From assembly GCA_020342155.1 (NCBI GenBank), contig CP070842.1, forward strand, positions 137,054 through 188,870: a stretch of DNA of 51,817 bases, in the 5' to 3' direction. Of this stretch, positions 35,102 to 42,770 are shown in pieces. The position numbers and the translations under genes are program-made. Source of the stretch: Dehalococcoidales bacterium (GTDB taxonomy: Bacteria; Chloroflexota; Dehalococcoidia; Dehalococcoidales; Fen-1064). A model generated the notes under the pieces. The model saw nothing but the letters and a program-made list of their open reading frames with translations. It did no database searches and had not been told where the DNA came from. Numbering within the stretch: the first letter of the stretch is position 1; every line of letters begins with the position of its first letter.

Positions 35102-36475
35102 ATGACAACAGAAGCTAAACCTAGAGCACTCAACCGATTACAGTCGATGTATGCCCTGCGGGCAGAGGTCGACAAGATGTACGAGGGAGGGGTTGAGGCC
35201 AGCGAGGAAGGGAGACCGGTTGCCTGGGTAATGCTCGAAGGCTGGTCCAACGCCATTCTTAATGCCATGGGTGTTAATACAGTCTTTCCGGAGAACTACA
35301 GCAGCCTTTGTGCTGCTCAGGGAGTGGCTACTCCGTTTCTCGAACGCTCTGAAGCTGAAGGCTATCCCACCCATCTCTGTGGCTATGCCCGCACCTGCGT
35401 TGGCTACTCATCCCGTATGGTAGAACTGGATGGAAAGATACCGCCGGAGGCACCGGCCGGAGGAATGCCCAAGCCGATCCTGCTCGTCGCTTCGGGCGAG
35501 GTGTGTGATGCCCGTTTTAAGTGGTTCCAGTCGCTCGGTCGCTTCTTTGATGCCCCGGTATGGACCATTGAGTCGCCCTACCCTGGCCTAAGGGAAAGAC
35601 TAACTGAAGGTGCTCACGAGCGTAACGTCAACTTCTTGATTAATGAGCTAAAGGCATTTGTCGCTTTTCTGGAAAAGCTACTTGGCAAGAAGATGGACTG
35701 GGACGCACTGGAACATACCGGTGGTGGCACCAACGAGATAAACCGGTGGCGCTGGGAAATTAACGAGCTGCGCAAGGCCCGGCCCGGCCCGATGAATACT
35801 CGTGATTTCTGGAGCGCCGTAACGGCTGCCCTCTTTCGTGGTGCCGCTAACCCCGACGTTATTACCAAGGGATTCGAGCGGATGTACGATGAAGTTAAGG
35901 AGCGGGTAAACAATGGCATCGCCGGCATCAACCGACCAGAGAAGTACCGCCTCTCATTTGAGGGGCTGCCACCCTGGCACAGCCTGGGGTTCCTCGAACA
36001 GCTTGCTGAGCGTGGTTGGAACTTCGTTATTGAGTCCGCTTACAGGCCACCACGACCGATAACCATTGACCTGAGTAAGTATAGCGACCCCATGGAACGC
36101 TATGTGAGGAGACGCTATCGACGTCTGGAAGATAGCCTCGAGGAGGATTACGGGCCTGAAGAAGCTGGCCTGATTATCGATGAGATACTCTGCGACGGTG
36201 TCTCCCGGCGTATGGGGTTAAGGCATATACGTGATTACCAGGTTGATGGTGTTGTTCTTCATGTGTTGCTGACATGCCGCTCGACCTCAGCGGGACTCAA
36301 CCTGTTGCAGCACCGGCTGCTGGATGTTCTGAAAGTTCCATCTCTGGTAATCGAAGGCGACATCATAGACGTGAGCGCATTTAATCCGGCTGAGGCCCTG
36401 CGGAATGCAGAGACCTTCGAGGAGACGATGGACCACTACCGTAAGGTCAGGAAAGAACTGGGAATGCCCTGGTAG
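35102..36475 (+). CDS. Benzoyl-CoA reductase/2-hydroxyacyl-CoA dehydratase subunit (BcrB/BzdO-like)
   Basis: A 457-residue subunit of the BCR/HAD superfamily, which uses iron-sulfur clusters and ATP-driven electrons for radical chemistry on CoA esters. Size and C-terminus (LVIEGDIIDVSAFNPAEA) fit the ~50 kDa BcrB/BzdO type. Candidate cluster cysteines are in SSLCAAQG, HLCGYARTC, GEVCDARFKWF and LLTCRSTSAG. The ATG at 35102 has GGGAGG nine bases upstream; a GTG two codons earlier is an alternative. Its partner subunit begins 36 bases downstream. Which reaction, aromatic reduction or 2-hydroxyacyl dehydration, cannot be decided from sequence reading alone. Confidence 0.85.
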   Translation: MTTEAKPRALNRLQSMYALRAEVDKMYEGGVEASEEGRPVAWVMLEGWSNAILNAMGVNTVFPENYSSLCAAQGVATPFLERSEAEGYPTHLCGYARTCVGYSSRMVELDGKIPPEAPAGGMPKPILLVASGEVCDARFKWFQSLGRFFDAPVWTIESPYPGLRERLTEGAHERNVNFLINELKAFVAFLEKLLGKKMDWDALEHTGGGTNEINRWRWEINELRKARPGPMNTRDFWSAVTAALFRGAANPDVITKGFERMYDEVKERVNNGIAGINRPEKYRLSFEGLPPWHSLGFLEQLAERGWNFVIESAYRPPRPITIDLSKYSDPMERYVRRRYRRLEDSLEEDYGPEEAGLIIDEILCDGVSRRMGLRHIRDYQVDGVVLHVLLTCRSTSAGLNLLQHRLLDVLKVPSLVIEGDIIDVSAFNPAEALRNAETFEETMDHYRKVRKELGMPW

Positions 36476-36511
36476 ACCGATAGGGCGTAGAACAAGGAGG
36501 CTGATAATATA

Positions 36512-37681
36512 ATGGCGGAGCCAAGTAAGGGTCTTCTAAGGGCACAGGAGATATATCAGGACCGTTCGCAACGGGCCCTTGAGTTACGGGAGCAGGGTAA
36601 GAAGATAATGGGGTATCTCTGTATCTACCCCGTACTGGAGATGATGACAGCTCTCGACATTGTTCCATACCGGATTTTCGGTGACATGCGGGAACCGATA
36701 ACCAGGGCAGATGCGTATATGCCATCAGTAAACTGTCCGTTCTTACGCAGCTGTCTCGATCTCGGCCTCAAGGAGAAATACGACTTTCTGGATGGCATTG
36801 TCACCTCGCATATCTGTGATGTCGGTTCGAGCCTGAGTGGTATCTGGAACTACACTGTTCGAACCCCCTTTTCTCACCATATCGATACACCTCACACCCT
36901 TCATGAAACCTCTCTGAAACAGGAGAGGGGATTGCTGGAGGACTACCGGAAGGCCCTGGAAGATTTCACCGGTCACAAAATGACCACGGAGAATCTCAAA
37001 AAGGCTATCCGTGTGCACAACGAGCAGCGGGCTCTGGTCCGTGAGCTTTATGAACTGAAGAAGCCTGACCCACCGCTGATATCAGGTGTGGAGACCATTA
37101 GAGTAATCAAGGCGATTCAAAGTATTCCAGTGGATGAAGGTAACGAGTTGCTTCGTGATGTTATCAGCGAGGTCAAGGAACGCGGTGATGGCCCACAAAC
37201 AAAATCGGCCCGGTTGTTACTCTGGGGTAGCATCCTGGATGACACCGCTCTTCCGGAGATGATCGAAGGCCTGGATGCCAATGTCGTCATGGACGATACC
37301 TGTGTCGGCAGTCGCCCCTACTTCAATGATGTCGAGGTGACTGGCGACGTTATAGACGGGTTGGCCCGGCACTATCTGATGGATATAAAGTGCCCCCGTA
37401 CCTTCAGAACGAGAGACTATAACGATGTCCGCAAGGACTACATGAAGGACCTGGAAGTCCGCTTCAGCTACCTGAGTGATTATGCCCGCGACTGGAAGAC
37501 CAATGGGGTTATTCTGGAATCGGTTCGATACTGTGATACTCACGGCTATGATGTACCGGGTCTCCGTGACTATCTAGATAATTTGGGCATACCGAGCATC
37601 TATCTGGAGCACGACTACACCGAGGGGGCCCTGGCGCCCCTGAGGACGAGGGTGCAGGGTTTCCTTGAAATTATCAGCTAG
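36512..37681 (+). CDS. Benzoyl-CoA reductase/2-hydroxyacyl-CoA dehydratase subunit (BcrC/BzdN-like)
   Basis: A 389-residue second subunit. It matches the ~44 kDa BcrC/BzdN or HgdB/FldC class: GYLCIYPVLEMMTALDIVPYR, VNCPFLRSCLDLGL, TSHICDVGSSLSGIW and the helix KAIRVHNEQRALVREL. It ends with YTEGALAPLRTRVQGFLE, close to the family's usual E-x-G-Q-x-x-TR-x-x-AF ending. The conserved cysteines (CPFLRSC, HICD, DTCVGSR) would hold the active-site cluster. AAGGAGG precedes the ATG. It should form the catalytic heterodimer with the product of the preceding gene and receive electrons from the downstream activases. Confidence 0.85.
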   Translation: MAEPSKGLLRAQEIYQDRSQRALELREQGKKIMGYLCIYPVLEMMTALDIVPYRIFGDMREPITRADAYMPSVNCPFLRSCLDLGLKEKYDFLDGIVTSHICDVGSSLSGIWNYTVRTPFSHHIDTPHTLHETSLKQERGLLEDYRKALEDFTGHKMTTENLKKAIRVHNEQRALVRELYELKKPDPPLISGVETIRVIKAIQSIPVDEGNELLRDVISEVKERGDGPQTKSARLLLWGSILDDTALPEMIEGLDANVVMDDTCVGSRPYFNDVEVTGDVIDGLARHYLMDIKCPRTFRTRDYNDVRKDYMKDLEVRFSYLSDYARDWKTNGVILESVRYCDTHGYDVPGLRDYLDNLGIPSIYLEHDYTEGALAPLRTRVQGFLEIIS

Positions 37682-37719
37682 TTCCCTGCACAATCCCCTT
37701 GCGCTAACTCAGAGAGGGG

Positions 37720-38571
37720 GTGGTTCTTATCTACTTCGCCGGAATTGACCTTGGGTCAACCATGACTAAAGTCGTCATCGTCGACGAGGACGACCAGACT
37801 AAAGCCTCAGTCGTTTACCATACCGGTGCGGAACACCGGCGTCTGGCAAACAGGGTGATGGAAGAGTCGTTAGCCAAAGCTAACCTCTCCATTGATGATA
37901 TATCCTTCGTGATGGCTACCGGCTATGGTCGGATAAACGTCCCCTTCGCTGACCGCCAGATTACAGAGCTGTCCTGTCATGCCAGAGGAGTGGCCAGTTT
38001 CTTTCCCCATGTCCGTCTTGCCATCGATATTGGTGGCCAGGATGCCAAGGGGCTCAAGACACGTGACGGCAAGCTGCTTGATTTCGTAATGAGTGACAAG
38101 TGTGCTGCCGGGACAGGTCGTTTCCTCGAGGTTATCTCTGCTGCACTCGGTCTTAAGATAGAGGACCTGGGTGATATTTCTTTGCGGTCTACCCAAAAGG
38201 TATCGGTCAGCAGTACCTGTACCGTCTTTGCCCAGCAGGAGGTGGTTAACCACTTGTCTGAAGGTGTACCTCTGGAGGACGTTATTGCCGGGCTTCATGA
38301 TGCCATTGCCGGTCGTTCGGCTCGGATGGTTAACAGGTTGAAGGTAGAGCCTGATGTAGTTTTCACCGGGGGGGTCGCCAAGAACGTTGGTGTTGTCAAA
38401 GCCCTGGAGGAGAACCTCGGTTGCCCTGTGCTTGTCCCTGAAGAACCGCTCCTTAGCGGGGCGATTGGTGCAGCGTTATTAGGTAAAGAACATGTCTTAA
38501 AGGCACTGGCCCGGGGTGAGACTATCCAGACCGGGAAGCGCCGGCTCGAGGAAGCCACCTTTTTTAAGTAG
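37720..38571 (+). CDS. ASKHA-family activase 1 (BadFG/BcrAD/HgdC-type)
   Basis: A 283-residue ATP-dependent electron-injecting protein. The ASKHA nucleotide fold is intact: FAGIDLGSTMTKVVIVDE, ATGYGRINV, IDIGGQDAK and FTGGVAKN. The cysteines that hold the interface [4Fe-4S] cluster are in SDKCAAGTGRFLE and SSTCTVFAQQEV. It hydrolyses ATP to drive a low-potential electron into the catalytic subunits. Size fits BzdQ or HgdC. The start is probably the GTG at 37720 just after AGAGAGGGG, though the spacing is short. It begins 38 bases after the BcrC-like gene. Confidence 0.88.
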   Translation: MVLIYFAGIDLGSTMTKVVIVDEDDQTKASVVYHTGAEHRRLANRVMEESLAKANLSIDDISFVMATGYGRINVPFADRQITELSCHARGVASFFPHVRLAIDIGGQDAKGLKTRDGKLLDFVMSDKCAAGTGRFLEVISAALGLKIEDLGDISLRSTQKVSVSSTCTVFAQQEVVNHLSEGVPLEDVIAGLHDAIAGRSARMVNRLKVEPDVVFTGGVAKNVGVVKALEENLGCPVLVPEEPLLSGAIGAALLGKEHVLKALARGETIQTGKRRLEEATFFK

Positions 38572-38580
38572 GGGATGAGT

Positions 38581-39357
38581 ATGGCTTACTTCCTGGGAAT
38601 CGATATCGGCTCGGCGACCAGCAAAGGGATTATTACTGAAGACGGCAGTACAGTGTCCCGCCATCTGCTCCCGTCTGGTGTCAACTACAGGTTGGCAGCG
38701 CAGGAGATGGTTGAGGGGCTTCTGGCGAAATCAGGCGTAGCTCAGGAAGACATTGCCTGCACTGTGGCTACTGGTCAGGGTTCAGCCAACGTGGAGATTG
38801 CTGACCAGGAGGTGGCCGATATCCGCTGCTGTGCCCGGGGGATATTCAGTATATTCCCTTCGGTGCGGACGGTTATCGATGTTCAGGGGCAGTCAACCCA
38901 GGTCTTGCGGCTCAATGGAGAAGGCCAGGTAGCCAATTTCGTCGTCAGTGAGAAGTGTGCCAGCGGGAGCGGTCGTTTTCTTGACATAATCGCTAATGTT
39001 CTTCAGATAAAGCTGGAAGACATTGGCCCCCTCTCTCTGGAGTCGAAAAACCCGGTTACATTCACCACCGGCTGTGCCGTTTTCGGTGAGTCGGAAGCGG
39101 TCTCCCGGGTATCGGAAGGTGTTGCCAGGGAGGATATTATTGCCGGTGTTCACCAGGCACTGGCCGAGAAGATTTCGTCTCTGGTGGGTAAGGTAGGTCT
39201 TGAGGAACGCTGTGCCATCACCGGAGGCGGCGGCCTTAACACTGGTCTCATTAAGTGGATTGAGAGGAAGCTGGGGATTGAATTGCTGGTGCCACCGGAG
39301 CCGCAGCTTGTCACCGCCCTGGGTGCCGCCATAATGGCGGAGGAAGCCTGTAAATAG
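38581..39357 (+). CDS. ASKHA-family activase 2 (BcrD/BzdP-like, diverged)
   Basis: A 258-residue paralog of the preceding activase. It keeps FLGIDIGSATSKGIITED, ATGQGSANV, the cluster cysteine in SEKCASGSGRFLD, a second cysteine in TTGCAVFGESEAV, and ITGGGGLN. The IDIGGQD phosphate-binding motif is changed to IDVQGQS, so its ATPase site may be weakened or altered. Two different activase subunits are typical of benzoyl-CoA reductases rather than of 2-hydroxyacyl-CoA dehydratases, which use one homodimer. The ATG at 38581 has a GGGG six bases upstream; an ATG two codons earlier abuts it. Last gene of the operon. Confidence 0.85.
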   Translation: MAYFLGIDIGSATSKGIITEDGSTVSRHLLPSGVNYRLAAQEMVEGLLAKSGVAQEDIACTVATGQGSANVEIADQEVADIRCCARGIFSIFPSVRTVIDVQGQSTQVLRLNGEGQVANFVVSEKCASGSGRFLDIIANVLQIKLEDIGPLSLESKNPVTFTTGCAVFGESEAVSRVSEGVAREDIIAGVHQALAEKISSLVGKVGLEERCAITGGGGLNTGLIKWIERKLGIELLVPPEPQLVTALGAAIMAEEACK

Positions 39358-39455
39358 GGTTAGTCATCAGTGGCGATGTTTGTCCAGCCATGCGTATAGC
39401 TATTTAATACCGTTTGAATTTTCATGTGTACAGCTCAACTAAGAGTTGAGATATT

Positions 39456-40049
39456 CTAAACAATTGGATCTAAATCGCCGAGTTTTTTCCCAAAACCGGA
39501 TGTAATATATTTGTCATAGCATTCCTGGCATAACCAATATGAATTATTAACATATCCAGAATGCTCATCAGACTCGAGTTCAGAAATAGTCTTCCAGCAA
39601 AGAGAACAATGTTCGTGTTCCCAACCTTTGGGAACAATAAAACCATCACCAATGGCTTCTCCGTCAGCCATTTTTCTGCCTATCGTTGAGCCATCTTTGT
39701 TTTTAAAAGCCAGCATATCAGAAGCCTTGAAATATTCTTTTCGCCATTGTTCTGGATTACTTTGAGCCATCTCTAACTGCCAAGGAGCCCATAAACGTCT
39801 AAAGGAATATGTCTCACCAATCTGAAGCGAACAAGATTGGGCTTGGTAAGTCTCAAAAGTAACAATATTTCCCTCTCGCTCGATAACCTTGTGAAGCTTA
39901 ATGTTAGTCTGATTCGGCTCGGTTATGTTTCCAAAGGAAGAGGGGGCAAGCGGAGGTGATGGCAACTTTGTAAACCTCAGCGTTGTTCTAGTTACGTTAT
40001 CAGTTACTTCGAAGTTTATTAATTGTGAAGTGGGCTCTTCGTATTTCAT
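39456..40049 (-). CDS. Hypothetical protein with C-terminal CxxC pair
   Basis: A 197-residue soluble protein. The N-terminal half, about residues 1-120, is not recognised. The C-terminus has GWEHEHCSLCWKTI and NNSYWLCQECYDKYI, two CxxC units likely to bind zinc. The YWLC(x)EC motif also occurs in the 104-residue protein at 23342. The DNA is clearly A+T-richer than the operons on either side, and codon choice differs, so recent transfer is possible. The ATG at 40049 has only a weak ribosome site (GGTGGGT 13 bases upstream); a TTG three codons earlier is an alternative. Confidence 0.6.
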   Translation of the reverse strand: MKYEEPTSQLINFEVTDNVTRTTLRFTKLPSPPLAPSSFGNITEPNQTNIKLHKVIEREGNIVTFETYQAQSCSLQIGETYSFRRLWAPWQLEMAQSNPEQWRKEYFKASDMLAFKNKDGSTIGRKMADGEAIGDGFIVPKGWEHEHCSLCWKTISELESDEHSGYVNNSYWLCQECYDKYITSGFGKKLGDLDPIV

Positions 40050-40058
40050 CGCACCCAA

Positions 40059-40307
40059 TCATACCCACCAATGATACGGGTGTCAATCATCGGCATAACC
40101 ACCCGCCGGTAATCCCTCATCCCTGCTTTATTCACCCACAGCAAGTACGAATATACATCTTTTTCTGTATTCCTCTTTGACACCTGAAGCTGCATGATAT
40201 CGGTAGATTTGCTGTTACAATAGTCTATGCCAGCAATATCGTGACTAGTCACTCTATACTCTGCCTTTTCCAAAAGGGGAAGGTGAGTCCGGGTATGTGG
40301 TTGGGGG
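40059..40307. other. Intergenic, nothing recognised
   Basis: The gap between the divergent CxxC and histidine kinase genes. An in-frame stop at 40284-40286 shows that the kinase frame does not extend upstream into a sensor domain. Confidence 0.4.
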
Positions 40308-40316
40308 GTGGCGGTG

Positions 40317-41021
40317 ATGGTGACAAACAGGCGGACGACCGAAACTACCGAACTGGAAAGACATAATAAGAAACTAAGGTCCCTGGCTTCGCAGCTTTCT
40401 TTAGCTGAAGAGAACAAACGACGCCGCATCGCCATAGAGCTGCATGACCGGACCAACGAGACCCTGATTTACAGCATTATAAAGTTAACGGCACTGACAA
40501 AATCAGTGCCAGATCCTGCCCTGGTGGAGTCGCTCAATGAAGTGGGTCAGCTTCTTCAGCAGTTGGCTCAGGAAACCCGCCTGCTGACTTTCGAGCTCAG
40601 CCCTCCCTCTCTTTATTACCTTGGTCTCGAGGCCACGGTGAAAGAGCTCACCGACCGCATGGCGGAGAAACATGGTCTTAAGGCCAGCTTTAAGGACGAT
40701 AGCCTGTCCAAGCCGACGGATGCCGATGTCAGCGTCCTGCTGTTCCAGTCGGTACGGGAGCTACTGGCCAATGTGACCAAACATTCTCAGGTCCGGACGG
40801 TCAGCGTAAACATCTGCCGGTCCGATGACAACATCCAGATTACCGTGCAGGATGACGGGATTGGATTTGACGCCTCAATCATCAATAGCGGTAAAAAGGC
40901 AGAAGGATTCGGTCTCTTCTGTATCCGTGAACGAATGCATCACGTGGGTGGGCACCTGAGGATAGAGTCGGATGACCGGGGGTCACGGATAACGTTGTTA
41001 GTGCCGCTTCGGGAAGGTTAG
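40317..41021 (+). CDS. Soluble histidine kinase, HisKA_3/NarL type
   Basis: A 234-residue sensor-kinase core without membrane segments. A short coiled coil (ELERHNKKLRSLASQLSLAEENKRRR) leads into the HisKA_3 phosphoacceptor motif IAIELHDRTNETL. The HATPase domain has ELLANVTKHSQV (N box), VQDDGIGFD (G1) and GFGLFCIRERM (G2). NarL-type response regulators are its usual partners, but none is in the window. There is no sensory domain, so input must come from a partner or the short N-terminus. The start is likely the ATG at 40317, though GTG codons at 40308 and 40314 are in frame. Confidence 0.88.
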   Translation: MVTNRRTTETTELERHNKKLRSLASQLSLAEENKRRRIAIELHDRTNETLIYSIIKLTALTKSVPDPALVESLNEVGQLLQQLAQETRLLTFELSPPSLYYLGLEATVKELTDRMAEKHGLKASFKDDSLSKPTDADVSVLLFQSVRELLANVTKHSQVRTVSVNICRSDDNIQITVQDDGIGFDASIINSGKKAEGFGLFCIRERMHHVGGHLRIESDDRGSRITLLVPLREG

Positions 41022-41051
41022 ATAGTGGGTGTTGGCACGGCTCACTGATGT

Positions 41052-41423
41052 TTAGCTGACACTGGTTGCAGCTATTAACTTTTTCTTGTAGAGGTGCACC
41101 GGCCCGTTCTTAAAGACATAGCCCTCGAATACTATAAGTTCGGGATACTCGTCCAGGTCATGGTAGCTTCTCACAGTGAGTTCACGTCTAGCTGCTTCGA
41201 TGCGGTCGAAAATACGAATAATACTGACATTATACCCACCGAATGACCCTGAGATGGTGACACACTGTAACGACACCATGTCCTCGGGGGAGACGTCGAG
41301 CTTGTCTTCAAGATACTCGACAACGTTTCCGGGCCAATACTGGCGCTCTTTTCCCAGGGATGATTGCCGGTACCATTTGGCGATTTTACTCAGCAGCGAT
41401 TCAACGCGAGTATTTGTCTCCAT
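41052..41423 (-). CDS. Hypothetical protein
   Basis: A protein of about 123 residues, mixed alpha/beta, no signal or membrane segment. The N-terminal helix METNTRVESLLSKIAKWYRQ is followed by charged segments and a final strand YVFKNGPVHLYKKKLI. AGGAGG lies 15 bases before this ATG, which is too far. A frame extending to TTG at 41471 adds 16 residues but lacks a site. No family is recognised. Confidence 0.5.
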   Translation of the reverse strand: METNTRVESLLSKIAKWYRQSSLGKERQYWPGNVVEYLEDKLDVSPEDMVSLQCVTISGSFGGYNVSIIRIFDRIEAARRELTVRSYHDLDEYPELIVFEGYVFKNGPVHLYKKKLIAATSVS

Positions 41424-41704
41424 AGATCTGTCTGCTACCCTCCTTAACTTGGTGTTTTGTAGCTGCAGCAAGGCGGATAAGGGCAGCTTGAGATAATTCT
41501 ATCTGTCGGACATTGTCTACAAAAGTACCTGAAGTGTCATTGTCGATGCCCTGCGGACAGATTGCTTGACCCTATAGACCAGAAGAGTGACCTGTGAAGG
41601 GCTGCTGCTTATGTGGTGAAACCATCAGGTTGAAAGGAAGTAGGCCTGAAGGTGGCTATTCATGGGAGGAGGGATACCTCCGGTATGATGCTATACATTG
41701 GGTA

Positions 41705-42721
41705 TCAGGCAGTCTGAAAGGCCTTCTCCAGGGCTGACCTGTCTTCGGGTGTTGTCATAAAGACCAGAGTGCTGCCCGGCGTAATGATATGTTTTACGGG
41801 TGGATTGTAGACCCACTCCTCTCCCATCCGGATGGCAAGGAGAAGTGTGTGCGGGTACTTCGCCAGTTCCAGATCTAAGATAGTCGTTCCCGCAAGCGAG
41901 TCAGGTATTGAGACCTCCTCGATACGCAGGTTGCTGTCCCGGTCCCGCAGCATAATATCCAGGAATGACACTACGGTCGGTCGTATCATTTCCGAGGCCA
42001 TTCTCAGTCCGCCGATATACCCCGGTGAGACTACGGCGTCAGCGCCGGCCTTCCTCATTTTCACTTCGTTGGATGTTTCATTGCACCGGGCTACTACCTT
42101 GATACCCGGATTGAGTTGTTTCGCGGTCAGGCTGATGACGAGGTTATGGTTATCGTCTCCGGTTACTGCGAAGACCCCCGTGGCTTGCTCTATACCGGCT
42201 TTGAGCAGCGTATCGTTTTCGGTGGCATCGCCCTCGATGATGATTTCCTCGGTAGTATCCTCTCCAACCTTCTCAATGCTTTCCTTATTTATATCTACTA
42301 TCACGTATGGTCTTTGAGTAGCACAGAGCTCATTCACAATATGAGAGCCGACCCAGCCGACGCCGCACACGATAAAATGCCCCTTGGAGTTTCTGGCTTT
42401 CTTTTCCATTCTTCTTCTCCTGAAGGTATCTCTCAGTTCGCCCTCCACCGCCAGGGCGGTGACATTGGTTATGATATAGACGAAGGTACCAATGCCGCAG
42501 AGAGCGATAAATATCGTGAAGACCCTGCCGGCAGGGTTGGCCGACATATCGACTATCTCGGTGAACCCAATCGTTGAAATAGTGATGATTGTCATGTAGA
42601 GGACATCTATAAACGAGTGTTGTCGTCCCCCGATGAACCAGTAGCCGATTGAGCCAACCATCAGCACGGTCAGCAGGGCTACTCCGGCCCAGATAAATCT
42701 TCTACGGACTTGTGCAGACAT
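41705..42721 (-). CDS. Potassium channel with RCK (TrkA-N/TrkA-C) domains
   Basis: A 338-residue two-helix ion channel. The first membrane helix (FIWAGVALLTVLMVGSIGYWF) and the second (VFTIFIALCGIGTFVYII) flank a pore loop with TISTIGFTE, a variant of the TVGYGD filter. The cytoplasmic RCK domain has the Rossmann motif FIVCGVGWVGSHI and YVIVDINKES, followed by IIIEGDATEN. A TrkA-C domain of about 75 residues ends the protein. It resembles MthK/Kch-type channels gated by ligands. No strong ribosome site precedes the ATG. It lies 49 bases downstream of the adenylate cyclase on the same strand. Confidence 0.9.
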   Translation of the reverse strand: MSAQVRRRFIWAGVALLTVLMVGSIGYWFIGGRQHSFIDVLYMTIITISTIGFTEIVDMSANPAGRVFTIFIALCGIGTFVYIITNVTALAVEGELRDTFRRRRMEKKARNSKGHFIVCGVGWVGSHIVNELCATQRPYVIVDINKESIEKVGEDTTEEIIIEGDATENDTLLKAGIEQATGVFAVTGDDNHNLVISLTAKQLNPGIKVVARCNETSNEVKMRKAGADAVVSPGYIGGLRMASEMIRPTVVSFLDIMLRDRDSNLRIEEVSIPDSLAGTTILDLELAKYPHTLLLAIRMGEEWVYNPPVKHIITPGSTLVFMTTPEDRSALEKAFQTA

Positions 42722-42770
42722 TTTGATTGTTCTTAAAAGTACCCTATTCCGCTCCGGTCTAATATGGTCA

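Noticed and set aside
36850..36885. tRNA T-loop-like GTTCGAACCC
   Set aside because: It lies inside the BcrC-like coding region and no cloverleaf can be formed around it; no tRNA genes were found anywhere.
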